From assembly GCA_007859995.1 (NCBI GenBank), contig SMSL01000014.1:1-64000 (forward strand): DNA of 64,000 nucleotides, given 5' to 3'. The notes beneath the pieces were generated by a model that saw only the letters and a program-made list of their open reading frames with translations, searched no databases and had not been told where the DNA came from. Position 1 is the first letter of the stretch. Each line of letters starts with the position of its first letter. Below are positions 54,417 to 63,288 of this stretch, piece by piece. A program made the translations under genes and the position numbers. Source of the DNA: Candidatus Brocadiaceae bacterium S225 (lineage in GTDB: Bacteria > Planctomycetota > Brocadiia > Brocadiales > Scalinduaceae).

Positions 54417-54662
54417 TTAGTTATGCATGTGTCCTTTTTCATATTTATCCAGAAAATCTTTGTAGTTTGCGAAAGAGAGATGAAAGGTCTTATTCATCAA
54501 TGATTTTCTGACATGAATTATACCATCTTCAGCTAAATTATCTGATAGTAGCAGCTTAAGTTCTTCAATGGTTGCAATATCCACGTCAGTATTCTCTATT
54601 GATTCTATCTGTTGTAAAATAGAGTTAATAAATAGGAGAAGAACTTCTTTTTCATCAATCAT
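54417..54662 (-). CDS. Small hypothetical protein
   Basis: This 81-residue acidic helical protein has no recognised family. It has a normal-looking start region and is followed on the plus side by remnants. Low certainty that it is a gene. Confidence 0.35.
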   Translation of the reverse strand: MIDEKEVLLLFINSILQQIESIENTDVDIATIEELKLLLSDNLAEDGIIHVRKSLMNKTFHLSFANYKDFLDKYEKGHMHN

Positions 54663-54808
54663 CTGTTTTCTCGTATAGTATAGGTATATATCTGATTTTC
54701 TGTTCTGTACTGTTATTATCGGTGTATTGGACAGATTCTTTAGAAAATATATATTTAGTTACAGTCGGAATGGTGATAGTTTAAAATGCTTTAGTGTCAA
54801 ATGTGTGA

Positions 54809-55048
54809 ATGCTGTGCATAAAATCGTTGAAGATATGGAAAGTCGTGATATATAATGCCCGGATTTCAGTTATTGATGAAACGATGTCTTCTGATACACT
54901 ATGCAATATTTTCTATGAAGTTGGGTTAATGCATGCCTTAGGAAAAGAGGCAATAGTAATTAAGACTAAAGATGCGAAGGTTCCTTCTGATTTTGTAAGA
55001 ACCGAATATGTTAGGTTCGACAAAAATTTCGACAAAAACGTATTTTAA
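54809..55048 (+). pseudogene. Fragment of a nucleoside 2-deoxyribosyltransferase/TIR-like protein
   Basis: The 79 residues include ARISVIDETMSSDTLCNIFY and then EVGLMHALGKEAIVIKTKD. This is the '..D(I)..I.D.....NVFYE.G.AHALGK..I.I' pattern of the nucleoside 2-deoxyribosyltransferase-like fold used by several TIR-like and nucleotide-binding defence proteins. The N-terminal half is missing and the start is poor. Confidence 0.45.
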
Positions 55049-55203
55049 CACATCATTGTCCGGAAAGGTTAAGAGATGGAGTACAAATGTTAGAAGCTGA
55101 CTACAGTTTGACTACATTCGCTTAATAAGCTTGACTTTGAAGTACAATTTTGCTAAAAGTGATTTCCATAAAGAACTAGGCAGTAAAAACTTACAACATT
55201 GCG

Positions 55204-55279
<76 letters not shown>

Positions 55280-55356
55280 TACTACGTAAGGACTTGCGAC
55301 AAAAGGCAGGGTAATCAATTCTATAAATTGTGACCATTTTGTGACCAAATGTTTTT

Positions 55357-55398
55357 AAAAGGGGTATAGGAAATCAAATTTCTATACCCCTTTTTTTT
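55357..55398 (+). terminator. Rho-independent terminator after the tRNA
   Basis: GGGGTATAG (55361-55369) and CTATACCCC (55382-55390), extended by A/T pairs, are followed by eight T. It ends the tRNA transcript. Confidence 0.9.
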
Positions 55399-55586
55399 GT
55401 AAATCATTCTTTCGCTACCCCAAATTACATCCTTCCTCTATGATTAACAGATCAGGATAACTTTACATAAAAGATACTATACAGCTAAGTTACAATTAAG
55501 AATACACTTGAAACAATTCTGATATACTATAAAATCTTTTACTATACAGCAACTTGAGAAGTACTTGTTAGACGTTCAATCAAAAC

Positions 55587-56262
55587 ATGAAGTCAAGAGC
55601 AAGGCAAATAGTAGATAAATCAGTTGACGCAATTATTGCAGCAATTGAAGTCTACAATAAACCATCATTCAGCTACCGAGAGGAGAAGTACATGAAATAG
55701 GCACAGCGAATCTAAAGAATTATTTACACCTGATACGTCAATGGTTTGGAACTGATTTAAGCCAGTATCAACTCTTTCTCATGCCTATAGCATTCTTGCA
55801 TAACGTGGCAACAGTAAAAGGAGTAAATACAAATAGCGCAGAAAAAAACCTTTTGAGCTATGTAAACTTTAATGAGAGCAAAGTCAATGATGATGTATCA
55901 AACGACTTCAATCTAACTCTAGATTAGATATAGATATAAAACTAAAAAAAGTATCGAGTGGTGAGTCCAGTTCCGTACAGATCACTAATGAACCCAATGC
56001 CCTTAAGGTATCTTTATCTGAGGAAGACATTCGTGAGAAATATCTGTGGGATTATCAAATTCTAACAACGAGGCTAGGAAAAAGATACTCGGATTTTTGT
56101 ATAAACCAAAAATATCACAAATTACGCAAAGAACTAGAGAAGGAGAAAAAGTATTGCTTACCTAGGTACTTAGACCCAGGAAACCTCAAAAGCACCAAAA
56201 AGAATTTTTATAACACAAACATTCTAAAAGCATTTGATAAAAAGTACACTCGAATTCCTTGA
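55587..56262 (+). pseudogene. DUF3644 protein, fragmented
   Basis: Three pieces in three different frames match DUF3644. They are ARQIVDKSVDAIIAAIEVYN and EVYNKPSFSYREEKY; then ANLKNYLHLIRQWFGTDLSQ and YQLFLMPIAFLHN; then LTTRLGKRYSDFCINQKYHK, CLPRYLDPGNLKSTKKNFY and KAFDKKYTRIP. The first piece ends at a stop and a large middle part is missing. DUF3644 proteins are HEPN-like and common in defence islands. Confidence 0.65.
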
Positions 56263-56296
56263 TGGACAAAAAGTAAATTAAGAACTGGAGATATAA

Positions 56297-58066
56297 ATGG
56301 CAAAAGCCAAAAAGAACAATAACTCCGAAGAACCGATTGAAAAGCAGCTTTGGAAGGTGGCGGATAAACTCAGGAAAAATATTGATGCTGCTGAATATAA
56401 GCACATTGTATTGGGTTTGATTTTCCTGAAGTATATATCTGATGCTTTTGAAGAGTTATACAATAAATTAGAATCAGGTGAAGGAGATTATACTGGTGCT
56501 GACCCGGAAGACAAGGACGAGTACAAAGCAGAGAATGTCTTTTTCGTTCCTGAAAAAGCCCGATGGTCATATCTGCAATCAAAGGCAAAGCAACCTGATA
56601 TTGGTAAAGAGATTGATAATGCAATGGATGCCATTGAAAGGATAAATCCCTCACTGAAAGATGTTTTACCCAAGGTATACGCACGGCAGAATCTTGACCC
56701 AACAAATCTGGGTGGTTTAATTGACCTGGTTGGAAACATTGCCTTAGGAGATGCCAAGGCCAGAAGTGCTGATGTTCTTGGCCATGTGTTTGAATATTTC
56801 CTTGGTGAGTTTGCCCTGGCAGAAGGTAAAAAGGGTGGACAGTTCTATACCCCAAAAAGTGTTGTTGAATTACTGGTAGAAATGTTAGAGCCGTACAAGG
56901 GAAGGGTATTTGATCCCTGCTGTGGTTCGGGTGGCATGTTTGTGCAGTCTGAAAAGTTTGTCGCAGACCATCAGGGCAAGATCAACGATATCTCCATATA
57001 TGGACAGGAGAGCAACCAGACCACATGGCGTCTTGCAAAGATGAACCTTGCGATCAGGGGCATAGACAGTTCACAGGTAAAATGGAACAACGAAGGCTCT
57101 TTTTTGAACGACTGTCACAAGGACTTAAAGGCTGACTATGTTATCGCCAATCCTCACTTTAATGACAGCGATTGGAGCGGTGATCTCCTCCGTAAAGACG
57201 GGAGATGGAAATATGGAATCCCTCCAACAGGGAATGCTAACTATGCGTGGATACAACACTTCCTTTATCACCTCAGCCCAAGCGGTCAGGCAGGTTTTGT
57301 TCTGGCCAAAGGTTCTTTGACGTCAAAAACATCCGGGGAAGGCAGTATCAGAAAGGAATTAATTGAAGCCCGTCTGGTGGACTGTGTCGTAAACTTGCCA
57401 GCAAAGCTCTTTCTCAATACACAGATACCGGCCTGTTTATGGTTTTTAAGTAGAAACAAAGCTAATGGTAAATTCCGCAACCGTACTGATGATATCCTCT
57501 TTATTGATGCCCGGAACATGGGTCACCTGATAAACCGCAGAACACGGGAATTATCGAAAGAAGACATTGCATACATATCTGAAACCTATCACAAGTGGAG
57601 GAATGCACCCACCCCTGGCCCCTCCCGGGAGGGGACTACATTTACTCGCCCCTCCCAGGAGGGGAATACATTTTCCGACCCTTCCCAGGAGGGGAATACA
57701 TTTTCCGACCCTTCCCAGGAGGGGAATATTTCTTCTGGCTCTTCTCAGGAGGAGAGAAAATCCCTCCCTTGGGAGGGTGGCTCGGAGAGCCGGGAAAAGT
57801 CCCTCCCTGGGGAGGGTGGCTCGAAGAGACGGGAGGGGTACATGGACATCCCCGGTTTTTGTAACTCTGCATCCATTGAAAGAATAAGAGAACTCGATTA
57901 TGTACTTACACCGGGCAGATATGTTGGCCTGCCTGACGATGAAGATGATTTTGATTTTAATAAACGGTTTACTGAACTGAAAGCTGAGTTTGAAGAGCAG
58001 TTGAAAGAGGAAGCAAGATTAAACGCGCTGATTGCGGAGAATCTCAAAAAGGTGAAACTGGTATGA
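56297..58066 (+). CDS. hsdM: Type I restriction-modification methyltransferase HsdM, with repeat insertion
   Basis: This 589-residue enzyme has an HsdM N-terminal domain ([20 protein letters not shown]). SAM motif I is [11 protein letters not shown] (205-215) and [15 protein letters not shown] precedes it. The catalytic motif is NPHF (285-288) instead of NPPF, with NDSDW following as usual. Residues about 437-515 are low-complexity 10-residue repeats ([10 protein letters not shown] type). After these the ordinary C-terminus resumes ([23 protein letters not shown]). It transfers methyl to adenine as part of M2S. Upstream is a DUF3644 relic. The gene start has a usable GGAGAT site. Confidence 0.9.
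   Translation: MAKAKKNNNSEEPIEKQLWKVADKLRKNIDAAEYKHIVLGLIFLKYISDAFEELYNKLESGEGDYTGADPEDKDEYKAENVFFVPEKARWSYLQSKAKQPDIGKEIDNAMDAIERINPSLKDVLPKVYARQNLDPTNLGGLIDLVGNIALGDAKARSADVLGHVFEYFLGEFALAEGKKGGQFYTPKSVVELLVEMLEPYKGRVFDPCCGSGGMFVQSEKFVADHQGKINDISIYGQESNQTTWRLAKMNLAIRGIDSSQVKWNNEGSFLNDCHKDLKADYVIANPHFNDSDWSGDLLRKDGRWKYGIPPTGNANYAWIQHFLYHLSPSGQAGFVLAKGSLTSKTSGEGSIRKELIEARLVDCVVNLPAKLFLNTQIPACLWFLSRNKANGKFRNRTDDILFIDARNMGHLINRRTRELSKEDIAYISETYHKWRNAPTPGPSREGTTFTRPSQEGNTFSDPSQEGNTFSDPSQEGNISSGSSQEERKSLPWEGGSESREKSLPGEGGSKRREGYMDIPGFCNSASIERIRELDYVLTPGRYVGLPDDEDDFDFNKRFTELKAEFEEQLKEEARLNALIAENLKKVKLV
57606..57840 (+). repeat. 30-bp repeats inside hsdM
   Basis: Units of 30 nt built around CCCAGGAGGGGAATACATTT repeat about four times, followed by related CCTCCCTTGGGAGGGTGG-type palindromes. 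The unit is ten codons, so the reading frame stays open. A related set is at 58380-58545. Confidence 0.85.
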
Positions 58067-58118
58067 ATCGTTCCTTATTTTAATTATAACAAATATGCTG
58101 CAATTAAAGGCGGACAAG

Positions 58119-58706
58119 ATGGCGCAAAGAAATAAAAAGATAGAAGTCAAAGGTACTGAAATAACAATTGTTTCTCATGCAAAAGATGAGTATATCAGCG
58201 TTACAGATATAGCCAGGTTTAAAATCAAGCCGGATTAAACAGCTTTGTATTAACGCCTAAGCAGTGGATAGAAAAAACCAATGCTATTGGGATCGTTTCC
58301 AAAGCAGGCCGCTATGGAGGCAATTATGCACATAAAGACATTGCCTACATATCTGAAACTAATTACAAATGGAGGAATGCACCCACCCCTGGCCACTCCC
58401 AGGAGGGGACTAAATTTACTCGCTCCTCACAGGATGGGAATTCAATTACTCGTCCCTCTGAGGAGGGGAATATTTTTTCTGGCTCTTCCCGGGAAGAGCC
58501 AGAAGTCCCTCCCTGGGGAGGGTGACCCGAAGGGTCGGGAGGGGTATAAAGATATTTCCGGTTTTTGTAACTCTGCATCCATTGAAAGAATAAGAGAACT
58601 CGATTATGTGCTTACACCGGGAAGGTATGTTGGCTTGCCTGATGAACTAAAGACTTCTCTGCCGAGTATCGAGGAGATTGAGGCGGGACTGAGTGGAGGA
58701 GAATAA
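58119..58706 (+). pseudogene. Chimeric pseudogene: KilA-N domain joined to a second hsdM 3' end
   Basis: The first 39 codons (58119-58238) are a KilA-N N-terminus (ITIVSHAKDEYISVTDIARF) ending in a stop. In the next frame follows [20 protein letters not shown], then [13 protein letters not shown], the C-terminal part of KilA-N with the middle deleted. This runs without a break into [16 protein letters not shown], which is the hsdM C-terminal sequence, then the same repeats, another frameshift and [23 protein letters not shown] again. The junction falls at a short shared motif (HKDIA in KilA-N, EDIAY in HsdM), pointing to homologous or illegitimate recombination. Confidence 0.8.
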
Positions 58707-58712
58707 ATAACG

Positions 58713-59126
58713 ATGACTGAATATGATAAACTGAAGAGATCATTACAGCACCTTGAGCAGCAGTACGCGAACTATGTATCAATGAATGAGCGTAAATATC
58801 TCTCTGATCTGGATAAGGATGCAATAAGTGAATCGGTTGTGCGAAGATTTAAACCCTGTTATGACACTCTCTGGAAACACCTGAAAAAGTATCTGGAAGA
58901 AGAGGTCGGATTAGTAGCGCCTGATAGCCCTAAACCAATTTTCCGTTTAGCATATGAAAACAATATTATTGATGAGGTTGAGAATTGGTTTGAGTACACA
59001 CAGGCAAGGATTGATACTGCTCATGACTATAGTGAAGAGAAGTTTATGTCTACTCTGGAAAAGACAGGAGATTTCATACGGGACGCAATTGAACTGTATA
59101 AAGTGATGACAAAGGAATCATGGTAA
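58713..59126 (+). CDS. HepT-like HEPN toxin (HI0074 family)
   Basis: This 137-residue helical protein is of the 'nucleotidyltransferase substrate-binding' (HI0074) HEPN family. It has the motif RIDTAHDY (Arg-99, His-104, Tyr-106), which is exactly the RX4HXY pattern of HepT toxins. In studied HepT/MntA systems the toxin is an RNase and its Tyr is AMPylated by the antitoxin. It has a strong GGAGGAG site and its last codons overlap the start of the MNT-HsdS gene by 7 bp. The two therefore form one coupled operon. Confidence 0.9.
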   Translation: MTEYDKLKRSLQHLEQQYANYVSMNERKYLSDLDKDAISESVVRRFKPCYDTLWKHLKKYLEEEVGLVAPDSPKPIFRLAYENNIIDEVENWFEYTQARIDTAHDYSEEKFMSTLEKTGDFIRDAIELYKVMTKESW

Positions 59127-60616
59127 TAGAGAACCAAATTGATGTTGAACCGGAACACCTGAAGCTCATTAAAAAAATTCTTAAACGGCATATTCCCTAT
59201 AAAACGGTGTGGGCTTATGGTTCACGGGTCAATTGGACAGCAAACCAATTTTCTGATCTGGATTTAGTGGTTTTTGAGGTTAATACCGTGAAACTGGGAG
59301 AACTGAAGGAAGAGTTTGCCGAAAGTGATCTGCCTTTTTCCATTGATATTATGTCTTGGGAAAAGATACCGGAAAAATTTAAGAATAAAATTTGTGAAAA
59401 GTATGTGATATTGCAGAAAAAACCGGAATTAGAAGGTTGGAAAGAATGCAGGTTGGGAAATGTTGCTTCTAAAATCGGCAGTGGTGCAACTCCCAGAGGC
59501 GGTTCAAACGCATACAAGGATTTTGGCGTTTCATTAATTAGAAGTCAGAATGTATTAGATTTTGAGTTTTCACGATCTGGACTGGCATTTATTGATGACT
59601 CACAAGCTAATGGATTAAAAAATGTTGAGATTCAGGAAAATGATCTCCTCTTAAATATTACTGGTGACAGCGTTGCAAGGTGTTGTATTGTTCCTAAGAA
59701 TATATTACCTGCAAGAGTAAATCAACATGTGTCTATTATTCGTTTAAATCCTGAGTTGGCTGATTACAAATTTGTATTTTATTCTTTGCAGTATTTAAAA
59801 GATGAATTACTGATGCAAGCGGAGATTGGTGCTACAAGAAAAGCTTTAACAAAGGTAATGGTTGAAAATTTAGAAATTTTTCTGCCCTCTCTCCCCGAAC
59901 AAAAAGCCATCGCTTCTGTCCTTTCCAGTCTCGACGACAAAATAGACATGCTCCACCGCCAGAACAAAACCCTCGAAGCAATGGCAGAAACACTTTTCAG
60001 GCAGTGGTTTGTGGTGGAGGCGAAGGGAGATTGGGAGGAAGGTTGTTTAAGTGATATTATTGATATAAATCCAGCGTATCAACTTAAAAAGAGAACGCTA
60101 GCTCCATATCTTGAAATGAGTAATGTGAGTAATACCACTTTTCATCCAGAAGGCTGGTATATGCGTGAGTTTACGTCGGGAATGAGGTTTAAAAATGGAG
60201 ATACGCTTTTAGCAAGAATAACTCCATGTCTTGAAAATGGGAAGACTTGTTTTGTTACTTTTTTAAAAGATAAAGAAATTGGTTGGGGTTCTACAGAATA
60301 CATTATTATGCGGATGAAGAAACCATTCCACGCATTTATTTCATATGTTTTGGCAAATGATAAAGATTTTAGGGATTTTGCAATTAGCAGCATGTCTGGT
60401 TCAAGCGGAAGGCAAAGAGCACAAGCTGATGTATTAAAGGAATACGAAATAAAAATACCTCCTTTGGAATTAATTGAAAAAATAAATCTTCAATTGGAAG
60501 GAATTCTTCCAAGACTCATAATAAACGCAAATCAAATTTACACCTTAGAAAAACTAAGAGATACTCTATTGCCAATATTGATGAGTGGTGAAGTTAGGGT
60601 TAAATATGGAAATTGA
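59120..60616 (+). CDS. hsdS: MntA-type nucleotidyltransferase fused to type I specificity subunit HsdS
   Basis: The 498-residue protein has two parts with no stop between them. Residues 1-98 are a minimal nucleotidyltransferase. YGSR (Gly-34, Ser-35) and SDLDL (Asp-46, Asp-48) give the MntA pattern GSX10DXD, and a third acidic residue is in FSIDIM (Asp-76). From about residue 104, EGWKECRLGNVASKIGSGAT begins a normal HsdS. There are two target-recognition domains (ending near 245 and 485), a central conserved coil (LPEQKAIASVLSSLDDKIDM, HRQNKTLEAMAETLFRQWF) and a C-terminal coil (YTLEKLRDTLLPILMSGEVRV). HsdS sets the DNA target of the methyltransferase and restriction enzyme. Confidence 0.92.
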   Translation: MVIENQIDVEPEHLKLIKKILKRHIPYKTVWAYGSRVNWTANQFSDLDLVVFEVNTVKLGELKEEFAESDLPFSIDIMSWEKIPEKFKNKICEKYVILQKKPELEGWKECRLGNVASKIGSGATPRGGSNAYKDFGVSLIRSQNVLDFEFSRSGLAFIDDSQANGLKNVEIQENDLLLNITGDSVARCCIVPKNILPARVNQHVSIIRLNPELADYKFVFYSLQYLKDELLMQAEIGATRKALTKVMVENLEIFLPSLPEQKAIASVLSSLDDKIDMLHRQNKTLEAMAETLFRQWFVVEAKGDWEEGCLSDIIDINPAYQLKKRTLAPYLEMSNVSNTTFHPEGWYMREFTSGMRFKNGDTLLARITPCLENGKTCFVTFLKDKEIGWGSTEYIIMRMKKPFHAFISYVLANDKDFRDFAISSMSGSSGRQRAQADVLKEYEIKIPPLELIEKINLQLEGILPRLIINANQIYTLEKLRDTLLPILMSGEVRVKYGN

Positions 60617-61082
60617 TAATTATCAAAATATAATTAGTTATTTAAATAAGAAAAAAAGGAGGAAACATCTCCTTCTGGGTAATGGATTCAGCATGTCTTA
60701 TGATAAGAAAATATTTTCTTATAATGCGTTTAGTAACTTTATCAAAAAAACAGATAATCAATTATTGCGGAAATTGTTTGGTATTATAAAAACTTGCAAT
60801 TTTGAACTGATTATGAGTCAACTTGATGTTTTTTATCAACTTGCTGTTGAGTTTGTTGCAGATAAGGGCTTAGCTGATAAAATTACGATAGCTACGAAGT
60901 CCTTGAAAGAGAAACTTGTTGATGCCATTTCCGAATTGCATCCAGAGCAGGTTTTTAAAATACCGGGTCTGAGTTGGTCACATATACGGATAAGATTGAA
61001 GCTCATGTTTAAAAAATCCAACCGCGACATGGAAAATACTAGAGAAAGTTCTTCAGGAAACAATCTGCAACTCAAAAGATAA
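60609..61082 (+). pseudogene. DUF4917 protein, truncated
   Basis: Using the ATG at 60609 (MEIDNYQ), this encodes a DUF4917 N-terminus: KHLLLGNGFSMSYDKKIFSY, then a helical region ending HPEQVFKIPG. The family is normally about twice as long (SIR2-like fold). After about residue 125 the sequence is unrelated and stops. It overlaps the end of hsdS by 8 bp. Another frame over 61000-61130 looks coding (NPTATWKILEKVLQETICNS), so a second gene end may be fused here. Confidence 0.6.
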
Positions 61083-61135
61083 AGAAAATACAGAAATATT
61101 ATTAACATCACGAATGCTCTGAAAGGATAATAATT

Positions 61136-62929
61136 ATGGAAGAACCTTTTAAACCGTTAAGTTTATCAATACGTGAACTTTTTGGTAATGCAGATTCACT
61201 ATACAAAATTCCCCAATACCAACGTCCTTATAAATGGGAAAATGAACAAATAGACAAACTTTGGGATGATGTTTACGAAGCGTTTGATAACAGTGAGGAT
61301 AATTATTTCTTAGGTTCTATAATAACTGCGAAACCAAGGGACAATGAAAAGTCAGCGTATGTAGATGTTGTTGATGGACAGCAACGACTTACGACTTTGA
61401 TGATACTGTTTTGCGTTATTAGAGATTTGTTTCCTTCGATTAACGAATGTGCTTCCGACGAAAATCCTTTCGCTGTAGATATAGACACGATTCAATCATC
61501 GATTGCTTTATATGGTAAATCAAAACGACTGAAGCTTTTTACGCACCGACAACATCAGAGTGATTTTGAAGAGACTATACTTAACGGTAATACAAATGAC
61601 TTAAGAAAACCTTATAAGTATCAAATACACACTGATGAAGAACCAAAATACAAATTTATAAATGCAGCTATCATTTTCAACAATAAGCTTAATGAATTAG
61701 GAGAATCAAAATCACAGGATTTGATAAACTACCTTTTTAATCAAGTTAAGATAATACGAATAGATTGTAAGAACCGCGAATTTGCCATTAAACTTTTCCA
61801 GGTATTAAATGATAGAGGCATGGATTTAACTGCTGCGGACTTAATAAAAAGTTACTTGCTTGAAAAACTTTATACTAAATATAAAAATGACCCCGAAACA
61901 TCAAAAATTAAAGAAGAACAGTTTATTTCTGATTGGCGTGAAATGGAACAGACTATAAAATCATGTGATATAAACATGAATGATTTGTTTATTATATATG
62001 AATATCATATTCTTGGGCAAAACCCGAGAAAGTCTCTATATGATGAATTACAGGACGCTTTTAAAGATCTTGACCCTAATGAAGTTGTAAGTGATATAAA
62101 AAAAATATCTCGTACATACTTTACAGACATTTATGAAGCACAAGATAAAATTATTTATTCATTCTGGTACATCAGATGGAATATGTATTGGAAAAGCATT
62201 TTATTAACAGCGCTTCACACAAATTATACTGATTTCGTGAAATTAAAAAAATTGCTCTGTAGGTTTTATTATTTATATTGGATTGCTGGAAAAACATTAT
62301 CTCAAATTAAACAAACATCGTTTAATCTTATCAAATGGATAAAAGAGAAAAGGGCTATTGCCGAAGTAGAAGCAGAATTAAATAGTAAAATAGCTAATGA
62401 TGGAATAATTGATTTGGTTAAGCATAACCTTTCTTCAGAGCACATAACAACTGAAGCGTGGTGTAAGCCGTTGTTGCTTTTAATGGAATACAATATAACA
62501 GACAATAGCAAACTTGCATTCATTAATCTAAATAAGGATTTGCATTTGGAACATATCCTTCCAATTAAATTTCACAAATTCCCAGAATGGAATCATATCA
62601 CAAAAGATGGTGCCGCGGCTTGGTTAAATAGTGCAGGTAATATCACACTTCTTGGTGGTGCAAAAAATATTGAAGCAAGCAATAATCCATTTTCAGTGAA
62701 ACAGGAAGTTTATAGAGGTAAGGGTAAGTATGATGATAAAAATGACAAAATTACTGCTTTTTTAATTACACAGAAAATAGTCCAAGATTATGGTTCAAAA
62801 AAATACAATTGCGAATGGAACAAAGAAGCAATGATAGACAGATGGAAATGGTTTTTTGAAGAAGCAGAAGAATTGCTAGATATTGATTTAAAAAAAGAGA
62901 TTGAAAAACATACTCCTGTAATTGTTTAG
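61136..62929 (+). CDS. DUF262/DUF1524 (GmrSD-like) restriction nuclease
   Basis: This 597-residue protein has an N-terminal DUF262 domain: YKIPQYQRPYKWENEQIDKLW and VVDGQQRLTTLMILF (the DGQQR motif required for NTP use in GmrS-like domains). The C-terminal DUF1524 HNH-type nuclease domain follows: LHLEHILPIKFHKFPEW, GNITLLGGAKNIEASNNPFS and K...Y. Both halves are in one chain, as in BrxU and many single-chain GmrSD homologues. These are usually type IV enzymes that cut modified phage DNA. It lies between hsdS and hsdR fragments. Confidence 0.9.
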   Translation: MEEPFKPLSLSIRELFGNADSLYKIPQYQRPYKWENEQIDKLWDDVYEAFDNSEDNYFLGSIITAKPRDNEKSAYVDVVDGQQRLTTLMILFCVIRDLFPSINECASDENPFAVDIDTIQSSIALYGKSKRLKLFTHRQHQSDFEETILNGNTNDLRKPYKYQIHTDEEPKYKFINAAIIFNNKLNELGESKSQDLINYLFNQVKIIRIDCKNREFAIKLFQVLNDRGMDLTAADLIKSYLLEKLYTKYKNDPETSKIKEEQFISDWREMEQTIKSCDINMNDLFIIYEYHILGQNPRKSLYDELQDAFKDLDPNEVVSDIKKISRTYFTDIYEAQDKIIYSFWYIRWNMYWKSILLTALHTNYTDFVKLKKLLCRFYYLYWIAGKTLSQIKQTSFNLIKWIKEKRAIAEVEAELNSKIANDGIIDLVKHNLSSEHITTEAWCKPLLLLMEYNITDNSKLAFINLNKDLHLEHILPIKFHKFPEWNHITKDGAAAWLNSAGNITLLGGAKNIEASNNPFSVKQEVYRGKGKYDDKNDKITAFLITQKIVQDYGSKKYNCEWNKEAMIDRWKWFFEEAEELLDIDLKKEIEKHTPVIV

Positions 62930-62937
62930 GCAAGAAC

Positions 62938-63288
62938 ATGAAAAGAATAACTGAATTAACCATCGAACAATTCGGAATCGAACCCTTTGAAAAACAGGAT
63001 TATCAGTACATATTTGCCCCATCCATTGCCCCGGACAGTGACACACCGGAAAGAGAGTCTTTTGAGGATGTGCTGTTAATAGAACGTTTACAAACAGCGA
63101 TCAGCAGAATTAACCCTGAAATTCTAGAGGATATTAGAGAAAACGCTGTAAAACAGATATTACGGCTAAACCCTCCAGAGTTGATTACCAATAATGAGGT
63201 CTTTCACCGTATGCTTACAGAAGGAATAAAAGTAAGTTTCCAGAAGGACGGTAGTAACCGTGGTGATTCAGTCATAGAGGTAAATTGA
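62938..63288 (+). pseudogene. Type I restriction subunit HsdR, N-terminal fragment
   Basis: The 116 residues match the beginning of HsdR: RESFEDVLLIERLQTAISRI, then NPPELITNNEVFHRMLTEGI and KVSFQKDGSNRGDSV. A complete HsdR has about 1000 residues with the PD-(D/E)XK nuclease and helicase. A stop follows at 63286-63288, immediately before the next gene (TGAATG). Either hsdR is broken, or this is a duplicated stub and the intact gene lies beyond the window. Confidence 0.85.

Noticed and set aside
55280-55356. Attachment site (attL) directly after the tRNA
   Set aside because: No copy of the tRNA 3' end was found elsewhere in the window, so no att pair can be claimed.
57606-58545. Palindromic 30-nt repeats considered as a CRISPR array
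   Set aside because: There are no unique spacers of regular length between direct repeats and no cas genes; the units are contiguous and in frame with hsdM.
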